DNA from: Corallococcus sp. AS-1-6
GTDB taxonomy: Bacteria > Myxococcota > Myxococcia > Myxococcales > Myxococcaceae
DNA: 64,000 nucleotides
Direction: 5' to 3'
Assembly (NCBI RefSeq): GCF_020037015.1
Contig: NZ_JAIQDE010000016.1
Span: forward strand, 121,132-185,131
In this document: positions 47,533 to 58,398 of the stretch, piece by piece
How the letters are laid out: every line of letters starts with the position of its first letter
Numbering within the stretch: the first letter of the stretch is position 1
The notes under the pieces: model-generated
Database searches by the model: none
What the model was told of the DNA's origin: nothing
The model's input: only the letters and a program-made list of their open reading frames with translations
Translations under genes and position numbers: made by a program

Positions 47533-47646
47533 CTAGCGCTGGGGGACGGTCGCGGGGACGAACTCCAGGACGAACGTCCCGGCGAGGACCGCGGGGAAGA
47601 AGAGGACGGCGAGCATGGACAGGAGCGGCGAGCGCAGTGAGAACAT
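47533..47646 (-). CDS. Small single-span membrane protein (37 residues)
   Basis: A 37-residue frame, MFSLRSPLLSMLAVLFF..., is almost entirely one transmembrane helix with a short polar tail. GGAGAAG lies nine bases before the ATG. It ends 31 bases upstream of the LytS-type kinase on the same strand, so it could be a small leader or a kinase accessory. Short length limits certainty; conservation in relatives would decide it. Confidence 0.5.
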   Translation of the reverse strand: MFSLRSPLLSMLAVLFFPAVLAGTFVLEFVPATVPQR

Positions 47647-47756
47647 GGGGGGCTTCTCCAGTGTCCGGGAAACATGCCCACGGACTCTGGCATCGACCCA
47701 GGGCCCCTCCAGGGAGGGTTGCCCCCGGCCGTCGCTGTCCCTGGGTGAGCGGTCGC

Positions 47757-49163
<1,407 letters not shown>

Positions 49164-49260
49164 CTACTCCCGAGCTTGTCGTGAGGTGAGCAACCCCGGG
49201 CGCCTTAGTGCGAAGGCAAGAGCTTTGCCAAGGAGAGCCACCCGGCGCGTTAATAAAGGC

Positions 49261-49950
49261 ATGCGCTATGTCATCACGGGAGCGAGCCGTGGCATCGGTT
49301 TCGAATTCGTGCAGCAACTGCTGCGGCGGGGAGAAACGGTGGACGCGGGGGTGCGTGCCCCGGAGCTGGCGCGCCGGCTGGAGCCGCTGCTGCTGGAGGC
49401 GGGCAACCGCCTGAGGATCCACGCGCTGGACGTCACGCGCGCGGACAGCGTCCAGGCCTTCGCGGAGCGCGTGTGCCGCGAGCCGGTGGACGTGCTCATC
49501 AACAACGCGGGCGTGTCCGGTCAGTGGGTGGGGCTGCATGAGCTGGACTACGAGGACCTGGCGCGCACCATCGAGGTGAACGCGCTCGGGCCGCTGCGCA
49601 TCACCTCCGCGCTGCTGCCGGCGCTGCGGCACGGCGCGGGCCGCAAGGTGGCGCACGTCACGTCGCGCATGGGGTCGCTCTCCAGCAACACGGAGGGCGG
49701 CGCGTACGCCTACCGCATGTCCAAGGCCGCGCTGAACATGGGCGTGCGCTCCATGTCCAACGACCTGCGCCGCGAAGGGCTGGCGTGCGTGCTGCTGCAT
49801 CCGGGTTGGGTGCAGACGGACATGGGCGGGCAGGACGCGCCGCTGCCGGCGGAGGAGTCCGTGCGCGGGATGCTGCGGGTCATCGACAGCATCTCGCTGG
49901 AGCACTCCGGCCGGTTCTTCGACTACGAGGGCGCGGAGGTGCCCTGGTAG
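49261..49950 (+). CDS. csgA: C-signal protein CsgA, short-chain alcohol dehydrogenase family
   Basis: 229 residues, the length of M. xanthus CsgA p25. The NAD-binding motif TGASRGIG (6-13) includes Thr6; NNAG is at 81-84; the catalytic triad is Ser135 (HVTSRMGSL), Tyr151 and Lys155 (YAYRMSKAA). Thr6, Ser135 and Lys155 are exactly the residues tested in M. xanthus CsgA. The ending SGRFFDYEGAEVPW is nearly as I remember it for CsgA. In M. xanthus, full-length CsgA at the cell surface is cut by PopC to the 17 kDa C-signal that times rippling, aggregation and sporulation. The gene lies between hemY and, further on, pdxH. The ATG has AAAGG very close upstream. Confidence 0.92.
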   Translation: MRYVITGASRGIGFEFVQQLLRRGETVDAGVRAPELARRLEPLLLEAGNRLRIHALDVTRADSVQAFAERVCREPVDVLINNAGVSGQWVGLHELDYEDLARTIEVNALGPLRITSALLPALRHGAGRKVAHVTSRMGSLSSNTEGGAYAYRMSKAALNMGVRSMSNDLRREGLACVLLHPGWVQTDMGGQDAPLPAEESVRGMLRVIDSISLEHSGRFFDYEGAEVPW

Positions 49951-50099
49951 TGTCCTGGAGGGACAGGGTCGCTGTCGCCGGGTGAACACCCCCCGGACCC
50001 ACGGGGCAGGCAGGCAGCCCCCGGGGGCGAGTCCGTCGCTGGCGCCTGCCTGCCGTCGTCCCCATCTCGTCGCGAGGCAGTCCGCGGTGGAGGGGTGGG

Positions 50100-52514
50100 A
50101 TGGCGTGGCGGCGGTGGTCCGTGGCGTGGGTGGCGGCGTGTCTGGTGGCGTGCGGTCCTGGCGCGTCCCCGCCGGAGCAGGGAGAGGCCGTGACGCCGGG
50201 CGATGAGCCCTCGGCGCCGGTGACGCCTCCGGAGGACCCGCCCGGCGAGGAATCCCCTCCGCCTCCCAGGCCGCCGCCGGACGAGAATCCGCCTCCCGAC
50301 GAGACCGCGGAGCAGCCGCCCCCGCCCGAGGAGGCTCCGGTGCTGACGGCCTGCGCGCCGGAGCCCGCGGCGGACGCCAGCGTGCCCGAGGCCGAGCGGA
50401 CCGCGCGCCGTGACTACGCCTGCACCGGCATCGCGCTGGAGGGTTCGCTGGTCTCCACGGCGGGCACGCCGGTCGCGGACGTCGTGGTGCAGGTGGGGGA
50501 CGCGCGGGCGCGCACGAACGCGGCCGGCCACTTCCGCTTCCCCGCGCTGCCCCGCCACAACCGGCTGCTCACGGTGGACGCGGAGGGCTTCCGCCCGGCG
50601 GTGGTGGCGGTGGAGCTGCGCCGGAGCCTGACGGAGAAGCGCGTGACGCTGCCGCCGGTGCGCCTGTCCCCGAAGGACGGCGTGCGGATGCTCTTCGCGG
50701 GCGACGTGTCGCTGGGCCGGCGCTTCTTGGACCCGGACGACACCACGCCACGCAACCAGATGCCGCCGGACGACCCGGCCGCGCTCATCCGTGTGTCGGA
50801 TCCGCTGCCGGGCACGAAGGCCGTCTTCACGCACGTGCGGCCCTACTTCCAGGCGGCGGACTTCCGGGCCGTGAACCTGGAGACGCCGGTGACGGACCGC
50901 CCAGCGACGCCCCACGACGAGAAGGCCTACGCGTTCTTCACGCTGCCCGGCTCGCTGCCCGCGCTGCCGTGGCTGGGCGTGGACTACGTGAGCCTGGGCA
51001 ACAACCACGTCTACGACTACCTGGCGCCGGGGCTCGCGGACACGCTCGCGCACGTGGCCGCGACAGGCATGGCCTTCAGCGGCGCGGGCCAGGACGAGAC
51101 CGAGGCCTTCCTCCCGGCGCGCGTGTCGCTCGCGGGCGGGGACTACAGCCTGGTGTCCATGTGCTCCATCACCGGCAGCGCGCATGAGCAGCAGTACGTC
51201 GCGGGCCCCGACCAGGGCGGCGCGGCGGACGCGCGCGACTTGACGCGGGCGTCCGCGCTGCTGGCCGCGGAGAAGGCACAGGGGCGCGTGCCGGTGGCGG
51301 TGCTGCACACCGGCGTCGAGTACAGCCTCCGGCCCTCCACCCCGACGGCGCAGCGGATGCGCGACCTGGTGGACGCGGGCGCGGGGCTCGTCATCGCGCA
51401 CCACCCGCACATCCCGCAGGGCTTCGCGCGCCACCAGGGCGTGCTGATGGCGCAGTCGCTGGGCAACTTCGCCTTCGACCAGGACCGCATGGAGACGATG
51501 GTGGGCCTGATGGCGGAGGTGGAGGCCACGGGCGCGCGCGTGGACCGCGCCCGCGCCGTGCCCGTGTACATCGAGGACTACCGCCCCCGCCCCGTCGCGG
51601 GCGACCTGGCGGACAGCTTCCTGCGCAACCTGGCGGAGCTGTCCCGCGAGGGCGGCGTGGAGCTGGTGCCCCAACCCTCCTGGGGCGAACTGCTCCCGGA
51701 AGACAGACACGCGGCGGTGAGCGAGCGCACCGTGGACGTGCCGGTGACTGTGGACGCGAACGGCCGCTCCACGGTGGACCTGCGGCCCCTGCGCCAGGAA
51801 GGCGAGTCCGTGGCGGTGGCGAGGCTCACGGGCGCGGACGTGACGGGCGTGAAGCTCAAGGCCGGGCGCGACGTGCTCCTGCACGGCGACTTCGAGGACC
51901 ACGACGTGGACGACGACGCCAACGAGGCGCCGCGCTGGAGCGTGGGCCCGAACGCCGGCTACGTGTGCCAGGACGGGCCGCACCGGGGCGCCGCGGCGCT
52001 CTGCCAGCGGCGCGCGGCCAGCGACTCACGGAGCGCGGCGGTGAAGCTGGTGAACCGCTTCCGTCCGCCGGGCTTCGCGGAGGGGCCGCCCAACCGCGAC
52101 CTCACGGCGGTGGCGTGGCTGAAGGGGCAGGGCGGCGGCGCGTTCTCCGCGAAGGTGCAGTACCTGCCCGTGGAGTCCTACACGCTCTTTGGCGAGCAGA
52201 CGCTGCTGCGCCACGACGGCGGCACCTACGACTGGACGCTGGTGGCGGAGGACCTGCGCTTCCCCGCGGATCCGCCAGGGCCGAACCTGTGGAACGCGCC
52301 CTGGGCGCTGGACTTGACGCTCAACACCGCGCCCCCGAAGTCCGGCCAGGGCGTGACGGCGGTGGACGACCTGGCGCTGGTGGCCTGGGAGAAGCAGGCC
52401 ACGGGCGGCACGCTGACGCTCCAGACGCCGCACGCGCGGGACTTCGTGCGGGTGGAGGCCCCGGCGGGCACGTACACGCTGCGCGTCACCTTCCGCGAGC
52501 ACCGCGTGCCCTGA
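50100..52514 (+). CDS. CapA-family lipoprotein with N-terminal carboxypeptidase-regulatory-like and C-terminal carbohydrate-binding-like domains
   Basis: 804 residues. Lipobox LVAC (Cys18) is followed by a Pro/Glu-rich spacer (about 25-80), a CarboxypepD_reg-like beta-sandwich (about 105-195: EGSLVSTAGTPVADVVVQ), then the CapA calcineurin-like fold (about 200-500): LFAGDVSLGRRF, AVNLETPVTD, SLGNNHVYDY, GVEYSLRPS, IAHHPHIPQGF. The last 230 residues look like a beta-jelly-roll with DGPHRGAAALCQRRA. CapA proteins act in poly-gamma-glutamate or capsule metabolism, or as phosphoesterases. Anchoring to the envelope and the extra domains are unusual. GGAGGGG precedes the ATG. Confidence 0.88.
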   Translation: MAWRRWSVAWVAACLVACGPGASPPEQGEAVTPGDEPSAPVTPPEDPPGEESPPPPRPPPDENPPPDETAEQPPPPEEAPVLTACAPEPAADASVPEAERTARRDYACTGIALEGSLVSTAGTPVADVVVQVGDARARTNAAGHFRFPALPRHNRLLTVDAEGFRPAVVAVELRRSLTEKRVTLPPVRLSPKDGVRMLFAGDVSLGRRFLDPDDTTPRNQMPPDDPAALIRVSDPLPGTKAVFTHVRPYFQAADFRAVNLETPVTDRPATPHDEKAYAFFTLPGSLPALPWLGVDYVSLGNNHVYDYLAPGLADTLAHVAATGMAFSGAGQDETEAFLPARVSLAGGDYSLVSMCSITGSAHEQQYVAGPDQGGAADARDLTRASALLAAEKAQGRVPVAVLHTGVEYSLRPSTPTAQRMRDLVDAGAGLVIAHHPHIPQGFARHQGVLMAQSLGNFAFDQDRMETMVGLMAEVEATGARVDRARAVPVYIEDYRPRPVAGDLADSFLRNLAELSREGGVELVPQPSWGELLPEDRHAAVSERTVDVPVTVDANGRSTVDLRPLRQEGESVAVARLTGADVTGVKLKAGRDVLLHGDFEDHDVDDDANEAPRWSVGPNAGYVCQDGPHRGAAALCQRRAASDSRSAAVKLVNRFRPPGFAEGPPNRDLTAVAWLKGQGGGAFSAKVQYLPVESYTLFGEQTLLRHDGGTYDWTLVAEDLRFPADPPGPNLWNAPWALDLTLNTAPPKSGQGVTAVDDLALVAWEKQATGGTLTLQTPHARDFVRVEAPAGTYTLRVTFREHRVP

Positions 52515-52518
52515 AAGC

Positions 52519-53118
52519 TCAGGGGTAGAGCAACTGCGTCTTCCACCCCGCGCCGTCGCGCAGGTACACGTTGCGCTCGTGCAGGCGGCTGGGGCGGGCG
52601 TGCCAGAACTCGATGCGGTCCGGCACCACGCGGAAGCCGCTCCAGTGCGGCGGGCGCTCCACCGCGCGGCCCTGGAAGCGCGCCTCCACCTCCGCCACGC
52701 GCTGGTCCAACAGCTCGCGCGAGGGCAGCTCCTCGCTCTGGAGGCTGGCCCACGCGCCAATCTGGCTGCCGCGCGCGCGGCTCTGGAAGTACGCGTCCGC
52801 CTCCGCGTCCGACACCTGCTCCACCCGGCCCTCGATGCGCACCTGCTGCTCCAGGGGCTGCCAGAAGAAGCACAGCGCCGCGTACGGGTGCGCGCGGAGC
52901 TGCTGCCCCTTGCGGCTGTGGAAGTTGGTGAAGAAGACGAAGCCCCGCGCATCGAAGTCCTTGAGCAGCACCACGCGGGAGCTGGGGCGCCCCTGGTCGT
53001 CCACGGACGCCACGACCATGGCGTTGGGGTCCACGGGGATGGCGGCCTTCGCCTGGGCGAAGAGGTCGGCGAAGCGCTGGAGGGGGTCGGGTGGAATCGT
53101 CGTCACGCGGCGCACCAT
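52519..53118 (-). CDS. pdxH: Pyridoxamine 5'-phosphate oxidase
   Basis: 199 residues, an FMN enzyme that makes pyridoxal phosphate. Family motifs: [20 protein letters not shown] (FMN phosphate site), [27 protein letters not shown] and the C-terminal [18 protein letters not shown]. In M. xanthus the pdxH homologue fprA is encoded next to csgA; here it lies two genes away, preserving the neighbourhood. ATG 53118 is assumed; GTG 53106 is a shorter option. The stop is 4 bases from the convergent CapA-like gene. Confidence 0.95.
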   Translation of the reverse strand: MVRRVTTIPPDPLQRFADLFAQAKAAIPVDPNAMVVASVDDQGRPSSRVVLLKDFDARGFVFFTNFHSRKGQQLRAHPYAALCFFWQPLEQQVRIEGRVEQVSDAEADAYFQSRARGSQIGAWASLQSEELPSRELLDQRVAEVEARFQGRAVERPPHWSGFRVVPDRIEFWHARPSRLHERNVYLRDGAGWKTQLLYP

Positions 53119-53177
53119 AGGAAACACCGCCCCGGCGCGCACGTTCGCGGTTGACTCCCTGTCGGGACTCGCACGCA

Positions 53178-54623
53178 ATGGCGGGCCTCATGAAGATCCT
53201 CTTCATCGCCTCGGAGGTCACCCCCTTCTCGAAGACGGGGGGACTGGGCGACGTGGCCGGGGCCCTGCCCACGGCGCTCGCCGGGCTGGGGCACGACGTG
53301 AAGATCGTCACGCCCCGCTACCAGGACGTGCGCAACACCGGACACTTGGTGCCCACCGGCCAGTCCCTGGTGCTGCGCTTCCCCTTCGGCGAGACGGGCG
53401 GCCCCATCCTGTCCGCGCGCCTCACCGAACGCCTGGAGGTCCTCTTCCTGGAGAACGAGGCCTTCTACGGCGGACGCAAGGGCCTCTACGGCGACGCGGG
53501 CGGTGAGTTCGCGGACAACCCCCGCCGCTTCGCCTACCTGTGCGTGGGCGCGCTCCAGGCCGCGCAGCGCCTGCGCTTCTTCCCGGACATCATCCACCTG
53601 CACGACTGGCAGACGGGCCTGGTCCCCGTGGCGCTGCGCCGGGGCTTCCAGGGCACGCCGCTGGCCCGCGCGAAGTGCGTCTTCACCATCCACAACCTGG
53701 CCTACCAGGGGCAGTTCCCCAAGCGGACCATGGAGGACCTGGGGCTGCCGTGGGACCTCTTCACGCCGGAGGGCGTGGAGTTCTACGACCACGTCAACTT
53801 CCTCAAGGCGGGGCTCGTCTACTCCGAAGCGCTCACCACCGTGTCGCCCACCTACGCGCGCGAAATCCAGACGCCGGAGCAGGGCTACGGGCTGGATGGC
53901 CTGCTGCGCCGCCGCTCGCACGCGCTCACCGGCATCATCAACGGCATCGACGCGCACGAGTGGAACCCCCGGACGGACGCCTTCCTGCCCGCGCGCTACG
54001 GCCCGGAGGACATGACGGGCAAGGCGGTGTGCAAGCGCGCCCTGCTGGAGCGCTTCGGCCTGCCCACGGAGGGCCACGCGCCGGTGTTCGGCATCGTCAG
54101 CCGGCTGGCGTGGCAGAAGGGCGTGGACCTGCTGCTGGAGACGCTGCCCGCGGCGCTCCAGGCGGACCTGAGGTTCGTGGCGGTGGGCAACGGCGACCCG
54201 GCGCTGGAGGAGGGCCTGCGGGCGCTCCAGGCCCGCTTCCCCAGGCAGGTGGGCGTGCGCATCGGGTTCGACCCGGAGCTGTCACACCTGGTGGAGGCCG
54301 GGGCGGACTTCTTCCTCATGCCCAGCCGCTACGAGCCGTGCGGCCTGAACCAGATGTATTCGCTGCGCTACGGCACGGTGCCCATCGTCCGGGCCACGGG
54401 CGGGCTGGTGGACACGGTGGAGGGGGGCCTGGACGGCAACGGCATCCTCTTCGAGGCCTTCCACCGCTCGGCGCTCCTGGCCGCCATCCGCCGGGCGCTC
54501 TCCCTGTACGCGGACCCCGCACGGCTGGGGGACTTCCAGGTGCGCGGCATGGGGAAGGACTTCTCCTGGACCGCGTCCGCCCGGAAGTACGAGGCCCTCT
54601 TCCACTCCCTGGTGGAGGAATAG
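53178..54623 (+). CDS. glgA: Glycogen synthase (ADP-glucose type, GT5)
   Basis: 481 residues, transferring glucose from ADP-glucose to alpha-1,4-glucan. The N-terminal KTGGLGD with the ADP-glucose-binding Lys19 and the C-terminal retaining-GT signature [20 protein letters not shown] followed by TGGLVDTV are intact; FKPYFE-type motifs are replaced by the usual GT5 equivalents such as TIHNLAYQG and [13 protein letters not shown]. Length is normal. ATG 53178 or 53190 could be the start. A kinase gene begins 36 bases downstream on the same strand, so this is probably the head of a three-gene unit. Confidence 0.96.
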   Translation: MAGLMKILFIASEVTPFSKTGGLGDVAGALPTALAGLGHDVKIVTPRYQDVRNTGHLVPTGQSLVLRFPFGETGGPILSARLTERLEVLFLENEAFYGGRKGLYGDAGGEFADNPRRFAYLCVGALQAAQRLRFFPDIIHLHDWQTGLVPVALRRGFQGTPLARAKCVFTIHNLAYQGQFPKRTMEDLGLPWDLFTPEGVEFYDHVNFLKAGLVYSEALTTVSPTYAREIQTPEQGYGLDGLLRRRSHALTGIINGIDAHEWNPRTDAFLPARYGPEDMTGKAVCKRALLERFGLPTEGHAPVFGIVSRLAWQKGVDLLLETLPAALQADLRFVAVGNGDPALEEGLRALQARFPRQVGVRIGFDPELSHLVEAGADFFLMPSRYEPCGLNQMYSLRYGTVPIVRATGGLVDTVEGGLDGNGILFEAFHRSALLAAIRRALSLYADPARLGDFQVRGMGKDFSWTASARKYEALFHSLVEE

Positions 54624-54659
54624 TGGGGCCGCTCCCGGATCCGCGTTAATCTTGCCGCC

Positions 54660-55577
54660 GTGGCGGAAGCTCCGGACCTGGGTGGCTATGAAGTGGTCGG
54701 CCGGCTGGCGGTCGGTGGCATGGCCGAGGTGTATCAGGCGCGTGCCCGTGAGACGACCCAGCGCTCCCCGGGCGAGCCCGAGGAAGTCGTCATCAAGCGG
54801 CTGCACCCGTCCTTCCGCAACGACCCCGCGTATGTGAAGGCCTTCGTCGACGAGGCGAAGCTGACGGTGCGCCTGCGCAACGCGCACATCGTGCGGACGT
54901 TCCGGCTGTTCCGCGCCGGGCCGGACTACCTCATGGTGCAGGAGCTCGTGAGTGGCCGGACGCTGGGCTACATGCAGGAGCTGCTCATCAAGGCCGGCGC
55001 CGCCATGCCGCCGGAGTCCGCCTGCTACATCGCGTGGTGCATCCTCAAGGCGCTGGACTACATCCACCGCGCCAAGGTGGGGGAGAACGGCGCCACCATC
55101 GTCCACCGCGACGTGAACCCCGCCAACGTGCTCCTGGGCGTCCAGGGCGACGTGAAGCTCACCGACTTCGGCGTGGCGGAGGTGGAGGGGATGATCCGCG
55201 GCGACTCCGGCGCGCTGCGCGGCACGCTGCCGTACATGAGCCCGGAGCAGGTGCTGGGGCAGGCGGTGGACGCCCGCACGGACCTGTACGCGGTGGGCGT
55301 CATCCTCTGGGAGCTGTGGGCCGGCCGCCGCCTCTTCACCGGCGACAACGAGGCGCAGCTCATGCACCAGGTGCGCGATGCCCGCGTGCCGCTGCTCTCC
55401 ACGCTGTCTCCGGACCTGCCGGACTACGCGGCGCGGGTGGCGCGCAAGGCGCTGTTCGCGGACCGGGCCCGCCGCTTCCAGACCGCGGCGGAGTTCATCA
55501 AGGCGCTGGAGGTGCTCGCGCGCCGCGCGGGCTGGCCCCTCACGGTGGAGGCGCTGCAGCCTCTGCTGGGCGGCTGA
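54660..55577 (+). CDS. Soluble serine/threonine protein kinase (Hanks type)
   Basis: 305 residues, kinase domain only, no transmembrane segment or sensor domain. ATP-binding Lys46 is in EVVIKRLHP; the Gly loop is GRLAVGGMAEVYQA; the catalytic loop is HRDVNPANVLL with Asp151 and Asn156, where the usual Lys after HRDV is Asn153; DFG is at 169-171; and GTLPYMSPEQ is present. Such substitution of that Lys is seen in other myxobacterial kinases, which often have Ser there. It starts at GTG 54660, 36 bases after glgA, and overlaps the next lipoprotein gene by one base. Possible role: control of glycogen metabolism, by context only. Confidence 0.92.
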   Translation: MAEAPDLGGYEVVGRLAVGGMAEVYQARARETTQRSPGEPEEVVIKRLHPSFRNDPAYVKAFVDEAKLTVRLRNAHIVRTFRLFRAGPDYLMVQELVSGRTLGYMQELLIKAGAAMPPESACYIAWCILKALDYIHRAKVGENGATIVHRDVNPANVLLGVQGDVKLTDFGVAEVEGMIRGDSGALRGTLPYMSPEQVLGQAVDARTDLYAVGVILWELWAGRRLFTGDNEAQLMHQVRDARVPLLSTLSPDLPDYAARVARKALFADRARRFQTAAEFIKALEVLARRAGWPLTVEALQPLLGG

Positions 55578-56068
55578 TGCGCTCGCGCCGGGCGGTGCTC
55601 GGGCTGGGGCTGGCCGGCCTCTCCTGCCTGTCCGGCTGCCTGGGCGTGGTGCCCTTCAGCCCGCGCGCCTACGACGAGGCGGTGCGGGTGGAGGCGGTGG
55701 ACGTGGCCTTCACGCGCGACGGCAGCGGGGCGCTCACGCTGAAGCTCCAGGTGGGAAACCCGTCCTCGGACGCGGCCACGCTCACGCGCGTGGACTTCGA
55801 CCTGCGCGTGGACGGGCGGCGCGTGGCCACGGGCGAGCAGGTGATGGGCGTGCCCCTGGACGGCAAGGGCCAGGTCCCCCTGGAGGTCGCCTTCCCGCTG
55901 GCCGTGGCGCGCGGCGGGGGCCGGCCGGAGGCGGCCTCGCACGAGGTGCGGGTGGAGGGCGGCGTGGTGCTGCGCTTCGGGGGCTCCGAGCGGCGCGCGC
56001 CCTTCCGGGACGTGCGCTCGCTGGACCTCGCGTGGGTGCCGGGCGGGGAGTCCAGCCCGGCGCAGTGA
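55577..56068 (+). CDS. Lipoprotein with LEA/WHy-like domain
   Basis: 163 residues. Lipobox LSGC (Cys21) follows a signal with RSRR at the start. The rest is a beta-sandwich of the late-embryogenesis LEA14/WHy kind: VEAVDVAFTRDGSGALTLKLQVGNPSSDAATLTRVDFDLRVDG gives the NP motif and alternating strands (span given, not exact). The stop of the kinase overlaps the start (TGATG), so they are cotranslated. Such domains are associated with desiccation and stress protection; here the role is unknown. The longer open frame upstream is a shadow of the kinase gene. Confidence 0.82.
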   Translation: MRSRRAVLGLGLAGLSCLSGCLGVVPFSPRAYDEAVRVEAVDVAFTRDGSGALTLKLQVGNPSSDAATLTRVDFDLRVDGRRVATGEQVMGVPLDGKGQVPLEVAFPLAVARGGGRPEAASHEVRVEGGVVLRFGGSERRAPFRDVRSLDLAWVPGGESSPAQ

Positions 56069-56078
56069 AGCGGCTTCA
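56066..56078. other. Short palindrome with both convergent stop codons
   Basis: TGAAG-CGG-CTTCA: the lipoprotein TGA is the left end (56066-56068) and the CNNM-family gene stop is the right end (56076-56078, opposite strand). It is a smaller analogue of the palindrome at 19551-19570. Confidence 0.4.
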
Positions 56079-57476
56079 GCCCTTGGCGTCCGGCGCCGCG
56101 CCGGAGTCCGGGGGCTGCCGCGGCGGGCCCCCCTGGCCGTCGTCCCGGGACGCCGGGACGCCGTCGCGGAGCTGTCCGTCCGCGAGGCCGGGCGCGGCGC
56201 TCTTGAGGCGGGACATCCGCACGCGGTCGATGCGGGCGCCCTCCTTGGTGGCCACGACGAACTGCCAGCCGTTGTACGTGAAGCGCTCGCCCACGTCCGG
56301 CAGGTGGCCCGCCAGCGAGGACAGGTAGCCGCCCAGCGTGTCGAAGTCGCCCTCCGGCAGCGGGAAGCCGAAGACCTTGGTGAACTGATCCACCTCCATG
56401 GCGGCGTCCACCAGCGAGCTGCCGTCGGCCATCTTCTCGACGAGCTTCTCCTCCACCTCGAACTCGTCGCCGATGTCGCCCACGATTTCGCGGAGGATGT
56501 CCTCCAGGGTGACGACGCCCATGAAGCCGCCGTACTCGTCCACGACCATGGCCATGTGGATCTTCCGCTTCTGCATGTCGCGCAGCAGGTCGCCCACGGG
56601 CTTCATCCACGGCACGAAGTGGGCGGGGCGGATGATGTCCTGCAGGACGATGAGCTCCGGGTGCTGGAGCAGCGGGATGAGGTCGCGCGCGTGCAGCACC
56701 CCGACGATGTGGTCCACGTCGTCCTTGTAGATCGGGATGCGCGAGTGGTTCTCCTCCGCCAGGATGCGCAGGACCTCATCCGGCGGCGTGGTGACGTCCA
56801 CGGAGACGACGTCCGTGCGGTTGACCATCACGTCGCGGCAGCGCTTGTCGGACAGCTCGAAGATGGAGCGGATGAGCTGCGGGGCGCTCTTGTCCACCTC
56901 GTTGCGCGCGGCCTGGGCGGCGAGCAGCTTCTCCAGTTCCTCCAGGGGCGGGGGCGGCGGCTCGAAGCGCAGGGTGCGGCCCATGGTGCGGGCGCCCAGG
57001 TTGAGCATGCCCAGCATCAGGCGCATGGGCGGATAGAGCACCGCCACCAGCAGGGACACCAGGGCCGACAGGCGCAGCGCCCAGCGCTCCGGGTTGCCGT
57101 TGGCCAGGCCGCGCAGCGTCACCTCCATGAGGCTGGCCAGCACGCCCACGAAGAGGGCGCCCGCGCACACCGTGGCGATGGGCACCCAGGTGGCCTCCGC
57201 GTAGCGGCTGAAGTCCAGGAGGCGCGGCGGGACGAAGGCGCCAATGGCGGCGGCGAGGAAGCCGGACAGCACCATCCCCAGGCGCAGGGCGGTGGCGGCG
57301 GGCTCACGGTCCGTCTTGTGACGGAGCACCCGGCGCGCGGCGACACTCTTGCTCTCCTCCGCGAGCTCCTGGGCGCGCAGGTCGGACGTCCCATACAGCG
57401 CGGACTCCGCGGCGGCGACCAGGGACCTCATGAAGCAGAGGGCCAGGCAGGCGACCCAGAGGGTCCAGGTAGGCAT
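56076..57476 (-). CDS. CNNM/CorC-type membrane protein with CBS domains
   Basis: 466 residues: an N-terminal DUF21 membrane domain with four helices (about 5-165), two CBS domains (about 210-330, with [13 protein letters not shown] and [18 protein letters not shown]), and a C-terminal CorC_HlyC transport-associated domain (about 350-440) with [16 protein letters not shown] and [16 protein letters not shown]. These proteins are linked to Mg2+ or Co2+ efflux; they were formerly called hemolysins, a misnomer. A Gly/Pro/Asp-rich tail ends the protein. It converges with the LEA-like lipoprotein gene. Confidence 0.94.
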   Translation of the reverse strand: MPTWTLWVACLALCFMRSLVAAAESALYGTSDLRAQELAEESKSVAARRVLRHKTDREPAATALRLGMVLSGFLAAAIGAFVPPRLLDFSRYAEATWVPIATVCAGALFVGVLASLMEVTLRGLANGNPERWALRLSALVSLLVAVLYPPMRLMLGMLNLGARTMGRTLRFEPPPPPLEELEKLLAAQAARNEVDKSAPQLIRSIFELSDKRCRDVMVNRTDVVSVDVTTPPDEVLRILAEENHSRIPIYKDDVDHIVGVLHARDLIPLLQHPELIVLQDIIRPAHFVPWMKPVGDLLRDMQKRKIHMAMVVDEYGGFMGVVTLEDILREIVGDIGDEFEVEEKLVEKMADGSSLVDAAMEVDQFTKVFGFPLPEGDFDTLGGYLSSLAGHLPDVGERFTYNGWQFVVATKEGARIDRVRMSRLKSAAPGLADGQLRDGVPASRDDGQGGPPRQPPDSGAAPDAKG

Positions 57477-57531
57477 AGGGGGTCGTTCTTATCCCGTGCT
57501 AGAGGGGCATACCACCCTGGCGGGAGACACC

Positions 57532-58335
57532 ATGCGGGGACGTCGGATGTACGTCATTGGCGGACTGCTGGGCGCGCTGGCGGCGCCCTCGGCGGCCCGG
57601 GCCTGGCCGGTGGACCAGGCCCTGACGCTGGAGCCCGGCAAGGAGACCTTCCAGAAGCTCACCGCCGTGGACTGGGCGGAGTCCGACGCGCCCAACGTCG
57701 TGACGGCGGAGGCGCTGGCCCAGAGCGGTGAGCTGCTCCTGACGCCGCACGCCGCCGGCATCGCGCGCGTGCTGCTGTACGCGGAGGGCCGCTTCGCGGT
57801 GTGGCGGGTGATGGTGGGGCCCATCGAGTTGCAGAACACCGGGTCGGAACTCGCGGCGGCCAGGAAGGCCTGCCCGGACCTGAAGGCCACGGACGGGGCG
57901 GAGCGCGGCCTCACGGCGACGGTGAACGACACCGCGTGCCGGCTGGCGCTGCGCGCGTTCCTCAAGACGCACGCGTACCTGGCGAAGGAGCTGGAGCTGA
58001 CGTTCGCGGTGCCGCAGCTCCAGGCGCAGTTGGAGGACTTCGCGGCGGGGATGCCGCCGGGGCTGACGGTGCGCTACAGCGGCGCGGGGCTGGTGTTGTC
58101 CGGGAAGACGGACCGCGAGGGCCACCGCAAGGCGCTGTGGGAGCTGTTCAACCGCGCCGTGGGCCGCGTGCCGCTGGAGGACCGCACGGAGGTGGAGGCG
58201 CCGCCGAAGCCGGAGGACGCCGCGAAGCAGGAGGCGCTCGACGCGACGGTGTCGGACGTGCCGCGGGATGCCGGGGTGCCGCCCGCGCCGCCTCCGCCGG
58301 TGAAGCGCAAGCCGGCTCCGAAGAAGCCCCGCTGA
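57532..58335 (+). CDS. Exported protein with pilus/secretin N-terminal-like domain
   Basis: 267 residues with a signal peptide (VIGGLLGALAAPSAARA). The first mature 80 residues (LTLEPGKETFQKL, then a later ELLLTPHAAGIARVLLYAEG) follow the pattern of the T2SS/T3SS pilus-formation N-terminal domain (PF13629 type) found in CpaC and secretins. A middle region (about 130-200) resembles a BON-like fold; the end is Pro/Lys rich. A secretin channel domain is absent, so this is a stand-alone module. Function unknown; the domain call is inference. GGGAG lies five bases before ATG 57532. Confidence 0.75.
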   Translation: MRGRRMYVIGGLLGALAAPSAARAWPVDQALTLEPGKETFQKLTAVDWAESDAPNVVTAEALAQSGELLLTPHAAGIARVLLYAEGRFAVWRVMVGPIELQNTGSELAAARKACPDLKATDGAERGLTATVNDTACRLALRAFLKTHAYLAKELELTFAVPQLQAQLEDFAAGMPPGLTVRYSGAGLVLSGKTDREGHRKALWELFNRAVGRVPLEDRTEVEAPPKPEDAAKQEALDATVSDVPRDAGVPPAPPPPVKRKPAPKKPR

Positions 58336-58398
58336 GGCCTGGGGGGCGCGCCGGAGGGCAGCCGCTTGCGGTATGACCGTGGGTGGAGGTCCGACGGA

